Below, piece after piece: positions 8,945 to 17,537 of a stretch of 64,000 nt of DNA. A program made the position numbers and the translations under genes. Below the pieces are notes generated by a model. That model was not told the DNA's origin and did no database searches. It worked only from the letters and a program-made list of their open reading frames with translations. Origin of the DNA: an uncultured Bacteroidales bacterium (GTDB lineage Bacteria > Bacteroidota > Bacteroidia > Bacteroidales > ML635J-15); NCBI GenBank assembly GCA_937899245.1, contig CALDKB010000050.1, forward strand, positions 1 to 64,000. The letters run 5' to 3'. The stretch's first letter is position 1, and each line of letters begins with the position of its first letter.

Positions 8945-9912
8945 AACATCAATCTCAAGATATCAGACTTCTGAACATTTAGGAAATAATCCTCTACATT
9001 AATGTTTTCAAGAACAGACGCAATAGCTTGTTCGCTATGATTTACATTGAGGAACAATCTCTCGAATTCCGAGACATCCTTCTTGGCGAAAAAGTCCCCA
9101 TAAACCTTAATGCCGGCAATTAAACCTTTTTCAATATTAAGATGTATTTCGACATTGCCGCCTTGTGTTCTTATCATCTTAGAATAGGAATATTTTGGTG
9201 AATGGCCGAAATTCCACTCCCATGTGGAATATTTTTCGTCGTGAAGCTTTTGTATTGCAGCAATATCATCATGCGTAAACTCGTACATACGGCAATTTGC
9301 CTTTGTATCCTTGACATATTGCATAATCTTGTCGGCAAATTGCAATACAGTAATCGGAGACTTCAAGTGCTCGCTGATATTAGTAACACGTTTGCGCACC
9401 GACTTCACCGCCTTATCCTCAAATTTAAGCGGATTTACCTTCAAGGCATCCGACATATCGTTCATTGCCGTATCGAAAAGCAAAGTTCCATGATGCAAAA
9501 TACGACCGTTGCTCACACATTCGGCATTGCCCGAAAATTTCTGTCCGTCAATCACCAAATCGTTACGTCCCTCGAATCGAGCATCAACGCCAAGATTTTG
9601 CAAGACATCAAGAATCGGTTGCGAAAAAGTGCGGAAATTGCCATTGCTATTGCTTTCGATAAATGTGTAGTTCAGGTTCTGCAAATCGTGAAATACAGCT
9701 CCGCCGCCAGTCATACGGCGAACAACCTTAAAACCTTTCTCCCTTACAAAGTCAAGATTTATCTCGGCTAAAGAATTCTGAAATCGACCAACAATAATTG
9801 ATGGCTCATTGCGCCACAACATAAAAATATCATCGTCGAAATGGGTAAACACGTATTCCTCGGTTGCAAGATTAAAATACGCATCGGTAAAATTATTGAA
9901 AATGCAAAGCAT
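8941..9912 (-). CDS. lplA: Lipoate--protein ligase
   Basis: 323 residues. LplA activates lipoate with ATP and attaches it to lipoyl domains of 2-oxoacid dehydrogenases or GcvH. Seen: N-terminal FNLATEEY, the lipoyl-AMP loop RRMTGGGAVFHD (65-76), GRNDLVIDGQKFSGNA with the conserved Lys125, and the C-terminal accessory domain with WEWNFGHSPKY, which fits full-length ligases rather than LipB. It lies 65 bases downstream of the DUF4249 gene and may be read from it. Confidence 0.94.
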   Translation of the reverse strand: MLCIFNNFTDAYFNLATEEYVFTHFDDDIFMLWRNEPSIIVGRFQNSLAEINLDFVREKGFKVVRRMTGGGAVFHDLQNLNYTFIESNSNGNFRTFSQPILDVLQNLGVDARFEGRNDLVIDGQKFSGNAECVSNGRILHHGTLLFDTAMNDMSDALKVNPLKFEDKAVKSVRKRVTNISEHLKSPITVLQFADKIMQYVKDTKANCRMYEFTHDDIAAIQKLHDEKYSTWEWNFGHSPKYSYSKMIRTQGGNVEIHLNIEKGLIAGIKVYGDFFAKKDVSEFERLFLNVNHSEQAIASVLENINVEDYFLNVQKSDILRLMF

Positions 9913-9977
9913 AAGAATTTAAGGTTTGTTATTTTACTACTCGAACAAGTTTAGAAGCAAGAATGCATCAACATACA

Positions 9978-10949
9978 TTAAAATTCACCTATCGGGATAA
10001 CAGTATCCTTGCTGTACAGATAAACAGAACTATAACTAGCTCCATATCCCGACCAAAAACCCTTGGCAGTCCTTCCCTCCGGTGCTTCAATGTTTGTCTT
10101 TACGGTTGCCGGATTCATAAATGGGTTGCCATCGCTCAGCCAGTTGCGGTACCACGATTCCCACACATTATATGTAACCTGATCGATAGTTGAAAGTTTC
10201 AACGACACCGAATCGCCTACACTGAAGCAAAATATGTCTCCGAGCTTATATAGAGCCGAATCTTCATCCTCCTTAGAGAAAAAATTGTTGTAATACGTAT
10301 TTCTTTCCAGGCCCTTGACAACCATAGCAAATGCCATTTCCTTTCCATCCAAGTCGGCATCGTAAGTTATGTGGCACAATGCATAAGGACGGTAATACAT
10401 CGGCTGGAACTGGTTCTTCACGTGAATTGAATAATAATTATTGATATTCTTCGGATCCTTCCAGTTTACTTTCATCAAGGCAAAAGTATCGGTAAAGAAA
10501 GTAGCCATTACAGTATCGATAGTTACCGTATCTGGAATCATTGTGGATGCGGTGTACTGATCGCCATTATACGACACGGTCAGATCGTAGCGGTGATTGG
10601 TCTGTCCAATGATTTTTGTGCCCTGGAAGCACTTGTACGGCCAACGCTGTATTGGCAGATACTTCAATGTATCAACGACACTTCCGTCAGACACAATTAC
10701 AGTAGCTTCTTCATCTGTAATCTGCAAACCATTGACCGCATTAGTGTCCAATTCGGTAAAATAAGCCATACTTTTCGACAAGAACACAATCGGCCTATCG
10801 TTGAAATCGATATAACCATCAACGACAAGGCAAGAGTCTGCCTGCGGAATTTCTACGGTTATATCCTTCAGGCACGAAGAAATGGCAACCATAGAAATTA
10901 TGACTGCACTCAAAACAATTTTATAAATACAGCTTTTCTTCATCGCCAT
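9978..10949 (-). CDS. DUF4249 lipoprotein
   Basis: 323 residues with a type II signal peptide; the lipobox ISSC places the lipidated Cys near residue 26. The body fits DUF4249: a beta-rich N-terminal domain with VDGYIDFNDRPIVFLSKS, then TVIVSDG, WPYKCFQGTKIIGQTNHRYDLTV and the ATSTMIPDTV-like segment. DUF4249 proteins usually sit just downstream of a non-SusC TonB receptor, as here: its ATG overlaps the receptor stop by one base. It is probably a surface or periplasmic partner of that receptor. A second ATG two codons later (10943) is an equally good start. Confidence 0.88.
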   Translation of the reverse strand: MAMKKSCIYKIVLSAVIISMVAISSCLKDITVEIPQADSCLVVDGYIDFNDRPIVFLSKSMAYFTELDTNAVNGLQITDEEATVIVSDGSVVDTLKYLPIQRWPYKCFQGTKIIGQTNHRYDLTVSYNGDQYTASTMIPDTVTIDTVMATFFTDTFALMKVNWKDPKNINNYYSIHVKNQFQPMYYRPYALCHITYDADLDGKEMAFAMVVKGLERNTYYNNFFSKEDEDSALYKLGDIFCFSVGDSVSLKLSTIDQVTYNVWESWYRNWLSDGNPFMNPATVKTNIEAPEGRTAKGFWSGYGASYSSVYLYSKDTVIPIGEF

Positions 10950-13369
10950 TAAAATTTAAAGTTCCATGTTACAGCTGGCAGAATCGGAATAATAGACAGC
11001 TGCTTTGCCATAGTCTTATAAGTACCATCCTGCACATTGCCAGTATGGTAAACATAAATAAAGTATGGATTCTTGTGATTGTAAACATTATAAATGGAGA
11101 AGTTCCACGACGACTCCCAGCGTTCGCGCTTTTTGGCAACGTATGTCAGCGAAAGATCCAAGCGATGATACGAAGGCATTCTATACGAATTGCGTTTCCC
11201 ATACTCATTAATTAGTTCGCCATCAACCATATATGTCGACACAGGCAAAGTTGTTGTATTTCCACTTGCAAAAACGAATACTGCCGAAGCCGTAAGTTTC
11301 TCCGTTATCTGATATGTCGCAGTAACTGACAGATCGTGACGTCTGTCGTATTTTGCTGGGAATGGCTCACCGTTGTCAATTTCATCAAAGATCTTGTTTG
11401 TCCGCGACCAAGTGTAGCCAATCCAACCTGTAAAAAGTCCGATGCGCTTCTTGAAGAAGAATTCCACGCCGTACGAATAACCGTTTCCAAAAATAAAATA
11501 ATTGTCTGCATTATCGTTGATATCATCACCAGGCATAGCGCCATCCATATATTCAATCTGGTTCTGCAAAGTCTTATAATAAACCTCGATAGAACCCTCG
11601 TACTTGTCGTCGAATAGATTTTGGAAATAACCTAGCGCATACTGGCTACCTTTCTGCGGCTTAACAACATCGCTACAAGCCACCCACAAATCGATTGGCA
11701 AGGTCGTTGCCGACAAGGATGCAAGATGGATATACTGAGAATTGCGCATATACGAAGCCTTCAGTGAAATATTGTCAGTTATCGATGCCTTGAACGATGC
11801 CCTTGGCTCCAAATCCCAGTAGAAAGCCACCGGCTGGTTTGCCCGATATCGAATCTCATCTACAGTATTCTGCATGAAATCATCCTTGATATAACGTGTA
11901 AACGGTCCAACCTGAACGAAATACGAATTGCGCAAGCCAAGATATAGAGAAAAACGATCGTTAATCTTGAAATCATCGCCTATATAAACACCAACTTCGT
12001 GTGCGAATTGCGTATTGTTATTTGCAAAACCATCTCCGTAGCCTAGCGTGGTATCGGATATTTCGGCCGTCAATGTGTTTGGTGTAAACTTATGATGAGT
12101 ATACTGGACACCAAACTTCACTGTATTTTTAGGATCAGCAAGCCATGTAAAGTCCTGCTTTGCATTCCAGTCGTTGATTCCGGAATTCTGCTTTATAGAA
12201 AAGCCTGATTCTTCCGAAGTTGTTCCATCCTCATTTTCCTCGACAAGAGTCAACATGCTAATTGCTGTCTTAAACTTATAGTTCGACCAAATTACACTTG
12301 TATTAGAAAACAGCTTACTATTAAACACATGATTATAACGCAAGCACACGAATCCGTTTCCCCAAGGGATATCCATGTCGAGTCCCATCTCCTTGCTGCC
12401 AAACTTAAATTTGTCGTATCCGTAATAGCCGCTGAGGAAAAGACGATTATTATCGTTGATAATCCAGTTGGCCTTGGCATTAAGGTCGAAGAAATAATAT
12501 CCGGAAGAGCGGAACAAAGAAGTTTTCTTTGTAAAAGGACGTATAAGCGCATCAATATATGTCCTTCGTGCCGACAATATTACCGACGCCTTATCCTTTA
12601 CAATTGGGCCCTGTGCAGTTAAACGCGTAGATACCGTACCGATTCCGCCCTCAAGATGCCATTCCTTCATATTGCCGTTTTTCATCGAAATGTTTAGCAC
12701 AGAACTTATTCGTCCGCCAAACTCAGCAGGCATTCCACCCTTGTACATTTCCATATCCTTTACGGCATCGGCATTGAAGACAGAAAAGAAGCCGAACAAA
12801 TGCGAAGCATTGTAAACAGTAGCCTCATCGAGCAGGATTAAATTCTGATCAGGGCCACCGCCACGGACATAAAAACCGGCATTACCATCGCCTGCCGACT
12901 GAACGCCAGGCATCAACTGTATCGTCTTCAGCACATCCACCTCGCCCATGAACGCAGGCAATGTCTTGACGGTTTCAACCGGCAGACGCACAACGCTCAT
13001 CTGGCTGCTCTGAACATTGACCTTACGTTCGGCACTAACCACAACCTCCTGCGTCATAATGGCCGCCACAGCAAGCATTGCCGTATAGCTCTTATCTGCA
13101 CGCAAGTCAAAATGCACAGTGTCGTCCTGATAGCCGACATACGAAAATACAACGTCGTACGAACCTTTCTCCAGCGTCAAGGAATAGAATCCGTATGCAT
13201 TGGCACTTGCACCTATTGTCTGCCCTACAACCATAGCATTTGCCCCAATAAGCTCCTCCCCGGTCGCTTTGTCCTTAATGTATCCGCTGATGGTATATTT
13301 CTGCGAAAACACAAGTTGTGGCAACAATATGATTAGCAAAAAGATAATATGTCTTTTAAGAATTTTCAT
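10949..13369 (-). CDS. TonB-dependent receptor with carboxypeptidase-like N-terminal domain
   Basis: 806 residues. Signal peptide (1-22), a carboxypeptidase-D regulatory-like beta-sandwich (about 24-105; ISGYIKDKATGEELIGANAMV), then a plug with LKTIQLMPGVQSAGDGNAGFYVRGGGPDQNLILLDEATVYN, and a beta-barrel ending in PILPAVTWNFKF. It is shorter than SusC proteins and has no SusD beside it; its partner is the DUF4249 lipoprotein overlapping its stop. Probably imports a scarce nutrient across the outer membrane; the substrate is unknown. Confidence 0.93.
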   Translation of the reverse strand: MKILKRHIIFLLIILLPQLVFSQKYTISGYIKDKATGEELIGANAMVVGQTIGASANAYGFYSLTLEKGSYDVVFSYVGYQDDTVHFDLRADKSYTAMLAVAAIMTQEVVVSAERKVNVQSSQMSVVRLPVETVKTLPAFMGEVDVLKTIQLMPGVQSAGDGNAGFYVRGGGPDQNLILLDEATVYNASHLFGFFSVFNADAVKDMEMYKGGMPAEFGGRISSVLNISMKNGNMKEWHLEGGIGTVSTRLTAQGPIVKDKASVILSARRTYIDALIRPFTKKTSLFRSSGYYFFDLNAKANWIINDNNRLFLSGYYGYDKFKFGSKEMGLDMDIPWGNGFVCLRYNHVFNSKLFSNTSVIWSNYKFKTAISMLTLVEENEDGTTSEESGFSIKQNSGINDWNAKQDFTWLADPKNTVKFGVQYTHHKFTPNTLTAEISDTTLGYGDGFANNNTQFAHEVGVYIGDDFKINDRFSLYLGLRNSYFVQVGPFTRYIKDDFMQNTVDEIRYRANQPVAFYWDLEPRASFKASITDNISLKASYMRNSQYIHLASLSATTLPIDLWVACSDVVKPQKGSQYALGYFQNLFDDKYEGSIEVYYKTLQNQIEYMDGAMPGDDINDNADNYFIFGNGYSYGVEFFFKKRIGLFTGWIGYTWSRTNKIFDEIDNGEPFPAKYDRRHDLSVTATYQITEKLTASAVFVFASGNTTTLPVSTYMVDGELINEYGKRNSYRMPSYHRLDLSLTYVAKKRERWESSWNFSIYNVYNHKNPYFIYVYHTGNVQDGTYKTMAKQLSIIPILPAVTWNFKF

Positions 13370-13603
13370 CCCGTTCCATTAGGTTGGCAAAACTATAAAA
13401 TATATCAGTAGCATTTATTTTTTTAACGCAATTTTAAGGTATAATTTACTGATAATAGCATAAATGCCAACTTCTGAACTGTCCGCAAGCAGGCAAAGGT
13501 ACCGGACTTGAAAACAAACATATTTTTCAATTCTCAAAAAAAATCTCCATCATATCATAAAATTTACTATCTTGCGTTCTTTTAGTAAATTCTTTTCTAT
13601 TCA

Positions 13604-15097
13604 ATGAAGAAACATCTTTTTATAGTTGCGATATGCCTGCTTTCAGGTTTTCAATCATTTGCCGGACTTGAAGTGTATTTTACATATTCAAAATTCAACT
13701 CGCCTCAAGGCCAATACATTGAAACATACATGAGCACAATTGGCTCGTCAGCAACACTAAAGCAGAACGCCAACGGTAAATTCCAATCGGAAATTGAAAT
13801 CTTAATGACCTTCAAGATTGGCGATTCCATAACAAATTTTGAAAAATACATTCTCCGCGGACCAGAAATTGCCGACACCAACGGAACAATTCCAAATTTT
13901 ATCGATGTTCAGCGCATAAACCTGCCAAACGGTTCATACACATTCGACATAAGCATCCGCGACATCAACAGCGAAAAACCGCCATACTGCTTTAGCGACA
14001 CGATAAACATGAACTTTGGCGAACAACTGCAATTCAGCGACATAGAACTTATCGAAAGCTACGCCAAAGCAAGCAACGAATCGCAGATAACCAAGAGCGG
14101 TTACGACCTGGTTCCGTATGTCGCAAACTTCTTGCCGGCAAACATGAACTCATTGAAATTTTATGTGGAGACATACAATTCCAACAAGTCGCTAAACGGA
14201 GACTTCGTACTGAAATATCATATAGACGAGTACCCGTCGGGCAATGAAATTGCATCATGCAGCCGTTTCAAGAAAATGAAACAGGCAGAAGTTGTACCTT
14301 TTATCGGAGAACTTAACATCGAAAAACTTCCGAGCGGCAACTACAACCTCGTCGTTGAAGCTGTCAGCCAAAACAACGAAATCGTCTGCTCGACACGCTT
14401 TTTCTTTCAGCGCCAAAACGAAAAAATATACAGCTCTGCAGAATACGCCGAGCGCGCACAGCAATTTGACCTAAACAACTCTTTCGCCGGCGACATGAAT
14501 TCACGCGATTCGCTGGTATTTTACATAAAGTCATTACGACCAGTAGCAAATGTTTACGAACGTCCATTCATCGACAACCAACTTCGCAAGGCAGACATTG
14601 CGACCATGCAAAAGTACTTTGTAGAATTTTGGGTAAAGAGAAACTACGTGAACCCCGAAAACGAATGGTACCAGTACAAAAAGCAAGTAGAAAAAGTCGA
14701 AAGGAACTACGCCACAACAATCCGTCATGGATTTGAAACAGACAGGGGCGTTATTTATTTGCAATACGGCGTTCCAAACCATATTTTCCAATCGCCATTG
14801 GAGGCAGGCGCATATCCTTACGAAATATGGCAGTACTACCGCATTGGCGAAGAGAACAACTGCAAGTTCGTGTTCTACAATCCAAGTCTTGTCGGCGAAA
14901 ATTTCGAATTGCTCCACTCGAACAAACAGGGCGAAGTACAGACCTTCAACTGGACACAATATCTTGCGCGCAGCAAGAGCACCTCGTACGGAATCACCGA
15001 CACGTACAACTCAACCGACTTTTCGGCATCCGGATATGACTTGCACACGTTTACTAACGACTGGGAACGTCGTGCAATTGAAGAATTTAACAAATAA
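13604..15097 (+). CDS. GWxTD-domain secreted protein
   Basis: 497 residues with a signal peptide (1-20, cleavage after SFAG or SFA). Two beta-rich domains (about 25-270) precede the C-terminal GWxTD region (about 330-430). Its core here reads NYATTIRHGFETDRGVIYLQYGVPN, with Phe in place of the usual Trp. GWxTD proteins are common in Bacteroidota and of unknown function, presumably periplasmic. The pseudokinase gene starts 4 bases after the stop, a tight coupling that suggests a shared role. A variant -7 box, TATCTTGCG, lies at 13569-13577. Confidence 0.88.
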   Translation: MKKHLFIVAICLLSGFQSFAGLEVYFTYSKFNSPQGQYIETYMSTIGSSATLKQNANGKFQSEIEILMTFKIGDSITNFEKYILRGPEIADTNGTIPNFIDVQRINLPNGSYTFDISIRDINSEKPPYCFSDTINMNFGEQLQFSDIELIESYAKASNESQITKSGYDLVPYVANFLPANMNSLKFYVETYNSNKSLNGDFVLKYHIDEYPSGNEIASCSRFKKMKQAEVVPFIGELNIEKLPSGNYNLVVEAVSQNNEIVCSTRFFFQRQNEKIYSSAEYAERAQQFDLNNSFAGDMNSRDSLVFYIKSLRPVANVYERPFIDNQLRKADIATMQKYFVEFWVKRNYVNPENEWYQYKKQVEKVERNYATTIRHGFETDRGVIYLQYGVPNHIFQSPLEAGAYPYEIWQYYRIGEENNCKFVFYNPSLVGENFELLHSNKQGEVQTFNWTQYLARSKSTSYGITDTYNSTDFSASGYDLHTFTNDWERRAIEEFNK

Positions 15098-15101
15098 CAA
15101 T

Positions 15102-16022
15102 ATGACACCGAAGGTTATAGAGGGGAATATCGGAAAGTTCGTGTTTTTCCCAGAAGAAACAGACACAATAATTAGCAAGAGCGAAAGATCTACCGTATAT
15201 ATCGGTGCAAATGTCGACACTAAGGAAAAGGTAATACTGAAAAAGTTATCGACGGAAATGTTCGGCAACAATGCGCAAAGATTCAAATTCTTCGCCACAG
15301 TTGCCACTGAAGCAAAACTCGACGGTCTAGTAAATGTCAACGACATAATCTTCGAGGACAGCGATATATATCTGGTATGCGAATACATATCGGGGCGCAC
15401 GCTAAAGGAACTCATCTACGACCCGAAACTTATGGATTATCGCAACGACGTATTTTTCCTTCGCATAATTTCAAATTGCCTTGAAACCCTATCAATGATT
15501 CACAAACTGAAACTTAGCCACGGCAACTTGCGTCCGGAAAACATCATTGTACAATGGGATGACTGCGAGGAATTCGATTTCATGCACCCGACAGCAAAAA
15601 TTCTTAGTCTAGAAAGCATAAAGCTTGGATTCAAGGCGATGCCGTTGCTCCGCGAACCGCAGGACACCCTGTATCAAAGTCCCGAGCAACTCCTAGGATT
15701 CGAAGATCTTGTTGGTGATTATAGCGACATCTACAGCATGGGGTTAATACTTTACGAAGCTATTGCCCGCGAACCTGTATATGCTCCAGATAAACCACTA
15801 GTAAAGCGGCAGCAGGTATTCGGAAAAATAGAAAAGCACTATCGCACCGACGAAAACGTTTACAAGGTAATTGAAAAGGCAACCGTTAAGCCTCTTCCGT
15901 TTGTTCCTGCAGCAATAAGCGAAAACGCACAGAAAATGATGGTTGTAAAGTCTCTTAACGACAGATACCAGACAACCACAGACTTCAAGAACGATGTTGA
16001 CACTCTTATTCAAACAATTTAA
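15102..16022 (+). CDS. Eukaryotic-like protein kinase fold, probable pseudokinase
   Basis: 306 residues, starting at the ATG at 15102, 4 bases after the GWxTD stop. The kinase fold is recognisable: VILKKL with the beta-3 Lys (47/48), hinge YLVCEYISGRTLKEL (about 90-104), catalytic loop SHGNLRPENIIV (139-150), an APE-like SPEQL (193-197) and the alpha-F motif DIYSMGLILYE (209-219). The catalytic HRD Asp is Asn142, there is no DFG (the place reads AKILSLES), and no glycine-rich loop is clear. I infer loss of phosphotransfer and a binding or scaffold role. No membrane segment follows, so it is cytosolic. Confidence 0.85.
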   Translation: MTPKVIEGNIGKFVFFPEETDTIISKSERSTVYIGANVDTKEKVILKKLSTEMFGNNAQRFKFFATVATEAKLDGLVNVNDIIFEDSDIYLVCEYISGRTLKELIYDPKLMDYRNDVFFLRIISNCLETLSMIHKLKLSHGNLRPENIIVQWDDCEEFDFMHPTAKILSLESIKLGFKAMPLLREPQDTLYQSPEQLLGFEDLVGDYSDIYSMGLILYEAIAREPVYAPDKPLVKRQQVFGKIEKHYRTDENVYKVIEKATVKPLPFVPAAISENAQKMMVVKSLNDRYQTTTDFKNDVDTLIQTI

Positions 16023-16056
16023 ATAGCACTAATACTAACCTTAAAAACTTAAAGAC

Positions 16057-16758
16057 ATGACAATTGAGGAAAAAAACAAAATTCAGAAGAAATGGGACAC
16101 CGAAATCAAGTCTCTTAATTCTTGGAGCATGTTCAAGATTATGGGCGAACTAGTAAACGGTTTCGACCACTACGAGAAATTAGGCCCATGCGTTGCAATA
16201 TTCGGTTCGGCAAGAACAAAAGAAGACAATCCATACTACATTGGCGCAGAAGAAACTGCATACCAACTTGTACAGAAAGGATACGGTATTATCACCGGCG
16301 GCGGTCCTGGCATCATGGAAGCCGGTAACCGCGGAGCTCAGCGAGGCGGCGGAACATCGGCTGGCTGCAATATCGTTCTCGAATTCGAACAAGCCGCCAA
16401 CAAGTACATCGACACCGACAAGCTTTGCACATTCGACTACTTCTTCACACGTAAGACAATGTTCATGCGTTACGCACAAGGTTTCATCATCTTCCCAGGC
16501 GGATTTGGAACTTTCGACGAACTTTTCGAAGCTGTTACTCTTATCCAAACTAAGAAAATCGCGAAATTCCCAATTATCCTTTTCGGATCAAAATATTGGA
16601 CAGGTCTTTTCGAATGGGTAAAGGAATTTGTCCTGAATCAGGAACACAATATTTCGCCTAAAGACCTTGAAATCTACAACATTGTTGACACTCCAGAAGA
16701 AGCAGTAAAGATTATCGAAGATTTCTACAAGAACTACGACCACAAGCCAAATTTCTAA
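16057..16758 (+). CDS. LOG-family protein (TIGR00730-like)
   Basis: 233 residues with both LOG motifs: GGGPGIMEAGN (about 81-91) and PGGFGTFDE (about 148-156). Characterised LOG proteins are cytokinin riboside 5'-monophosphate phosphoribohydrolases or general nucleotide 5'-monophosphate nucleosidases. The N-terminal ~40 residues (KKWDTEIKSLNSWSMFKIMGE) form a helical extension as in the longer bacterial group. It sits 34 bases after the pseudokinase, so co-transcription is likely, and a terminator follows. Confidence 0.93.
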   Translation: MTIEEKNKIQKKWDTEIKSLNSWSMFKIMGELVNGFDHYEKLGPCVAIFGSARTKEDNPYYIGAEETAYQLVQKGYGIITGGGPGIMEAGNRGAQRGGGTSAGCNIVLEFEQAANKYIDTDKLCTFDYFFTRKTMFMRYAQGFIIFPGGFGTFDELFEAVTLIQTKKIAKFPIILFGSKYWTGLFEWVKEFVLNQEHNISPKDLEIYNIVDTPEEAVKIIEDFYKNYDHKPNF

Positions 16759-16771
16759 TCAAAAACAATAC

Positions 16772-16797
16772 GATGGCGACAAATGTCGCCATCTTTT
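16772..16797 (+). terminator. Terminator after LOG gene
   Basis: Perfect 9-bp stem GATGGCGAC/GTCGCCATC with AAAT loop (16772-16793), followed by TTTT. It closes the GWxTD-pseudokinase-LOG unit; the barrel gene begins 15 bases later. Confidence 0.8.
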
Positions 16798-16811
16798 AAA
16801 TCAACCCTGCA

Positions 16812-17537
16812 ATGAAAAAAATTTCCCGTTTCGTAGCTACGTTCTTAATGGCATTGTCTCTGACATCAATGGCAATGGCCCAGGAAACAGAAAACAACAC
16901 AACCCGTGAAAACGTCAGCGTTACAGCATATGTTTCATGCGGAACCCAATACATAAACTTGGGCAACCTGAATAACGAACTGAGATCGATAAGCTATAGC
17001 AGTTTTTCAAACTTCAACGTCCTGACAGGACTTGGCGCCGATGTTGCAATATTCAACCGCTGGATTATCGGCGTCGAATGGGACCATTGCAAAAATACAG
17101 CATCATCGATAAACACTGACCTAATGCTGAAAGCAGACATGTCTGGCTCACGCACAATGATTCGCTTCGGCTACAATGCCATACATCGCGAAAAATTCAA
17201 CTTCTTCCCGGAGATTGGCTTTGGCGGAAACTTGATAAACCTCAAGACCCACAATGTAAGCCTCGACTCCACGTCAATGAATTTTTCACAGGCATTCCAA
17301 ACTAACGACGGCAACAAAATTACATACACTAACTCGTTCATCAACGTCGGTGCCGGCATCGACTTCACAATCAGGGACGGAGAAGACGCCAAAGGTGGCT
17401 GTCGAATTGGACTTCGCTGCGGATATATGATTGGCGTAAGCAAATCATGGCGCAACAGCCTTCAGGACATAACCGGGCCAAACATAAATCCAAATATGTT
17501 CTATCTGAAACTGACGCTAGGATTCACAACTAGATAG
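16812..17537 (+). CDS. Outer-membrane beta-barrel protein
   Basis: 241 residues. Signal peptide (1-23, MAMA cleavage before QETEN), then alternating strands of an 8- to 10-stranded barrel, for example TGLGADVAIFNRWIIGVEWDH, RTMIRFGYNA, INVGAGIDFTI and the terminal strand MFYLKLTLGFTTR. Length fits small OmpA/OmpW-type barrels, without a peptidoglycan-binding domain. Substrate or role unknown. Its 3' end overlaps the convergent GH28-like gene by 8 bases. Confidence 0.8.
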   Translation: MKKISRFVATFLMALSLTSMAMAQETENNTTRENVSVTAYVSCGTQYINLGNLNNELRSISYSSFSNFNVLTGLGADVAIFNRWIIGVEWDHCKNTASSINTDLMLKADMSGSRTMIRFGYNAIHREKFNFFPEIGFGGNLINLKTHNVSLDSTSMNFSQAFQTNDGNKITYTNSFINVGAGIDFTIRDGEDAKGGCRIGLRCGYMIGVSKSWRNSLQDITGPNINPNMFYLKLTLGFTTR

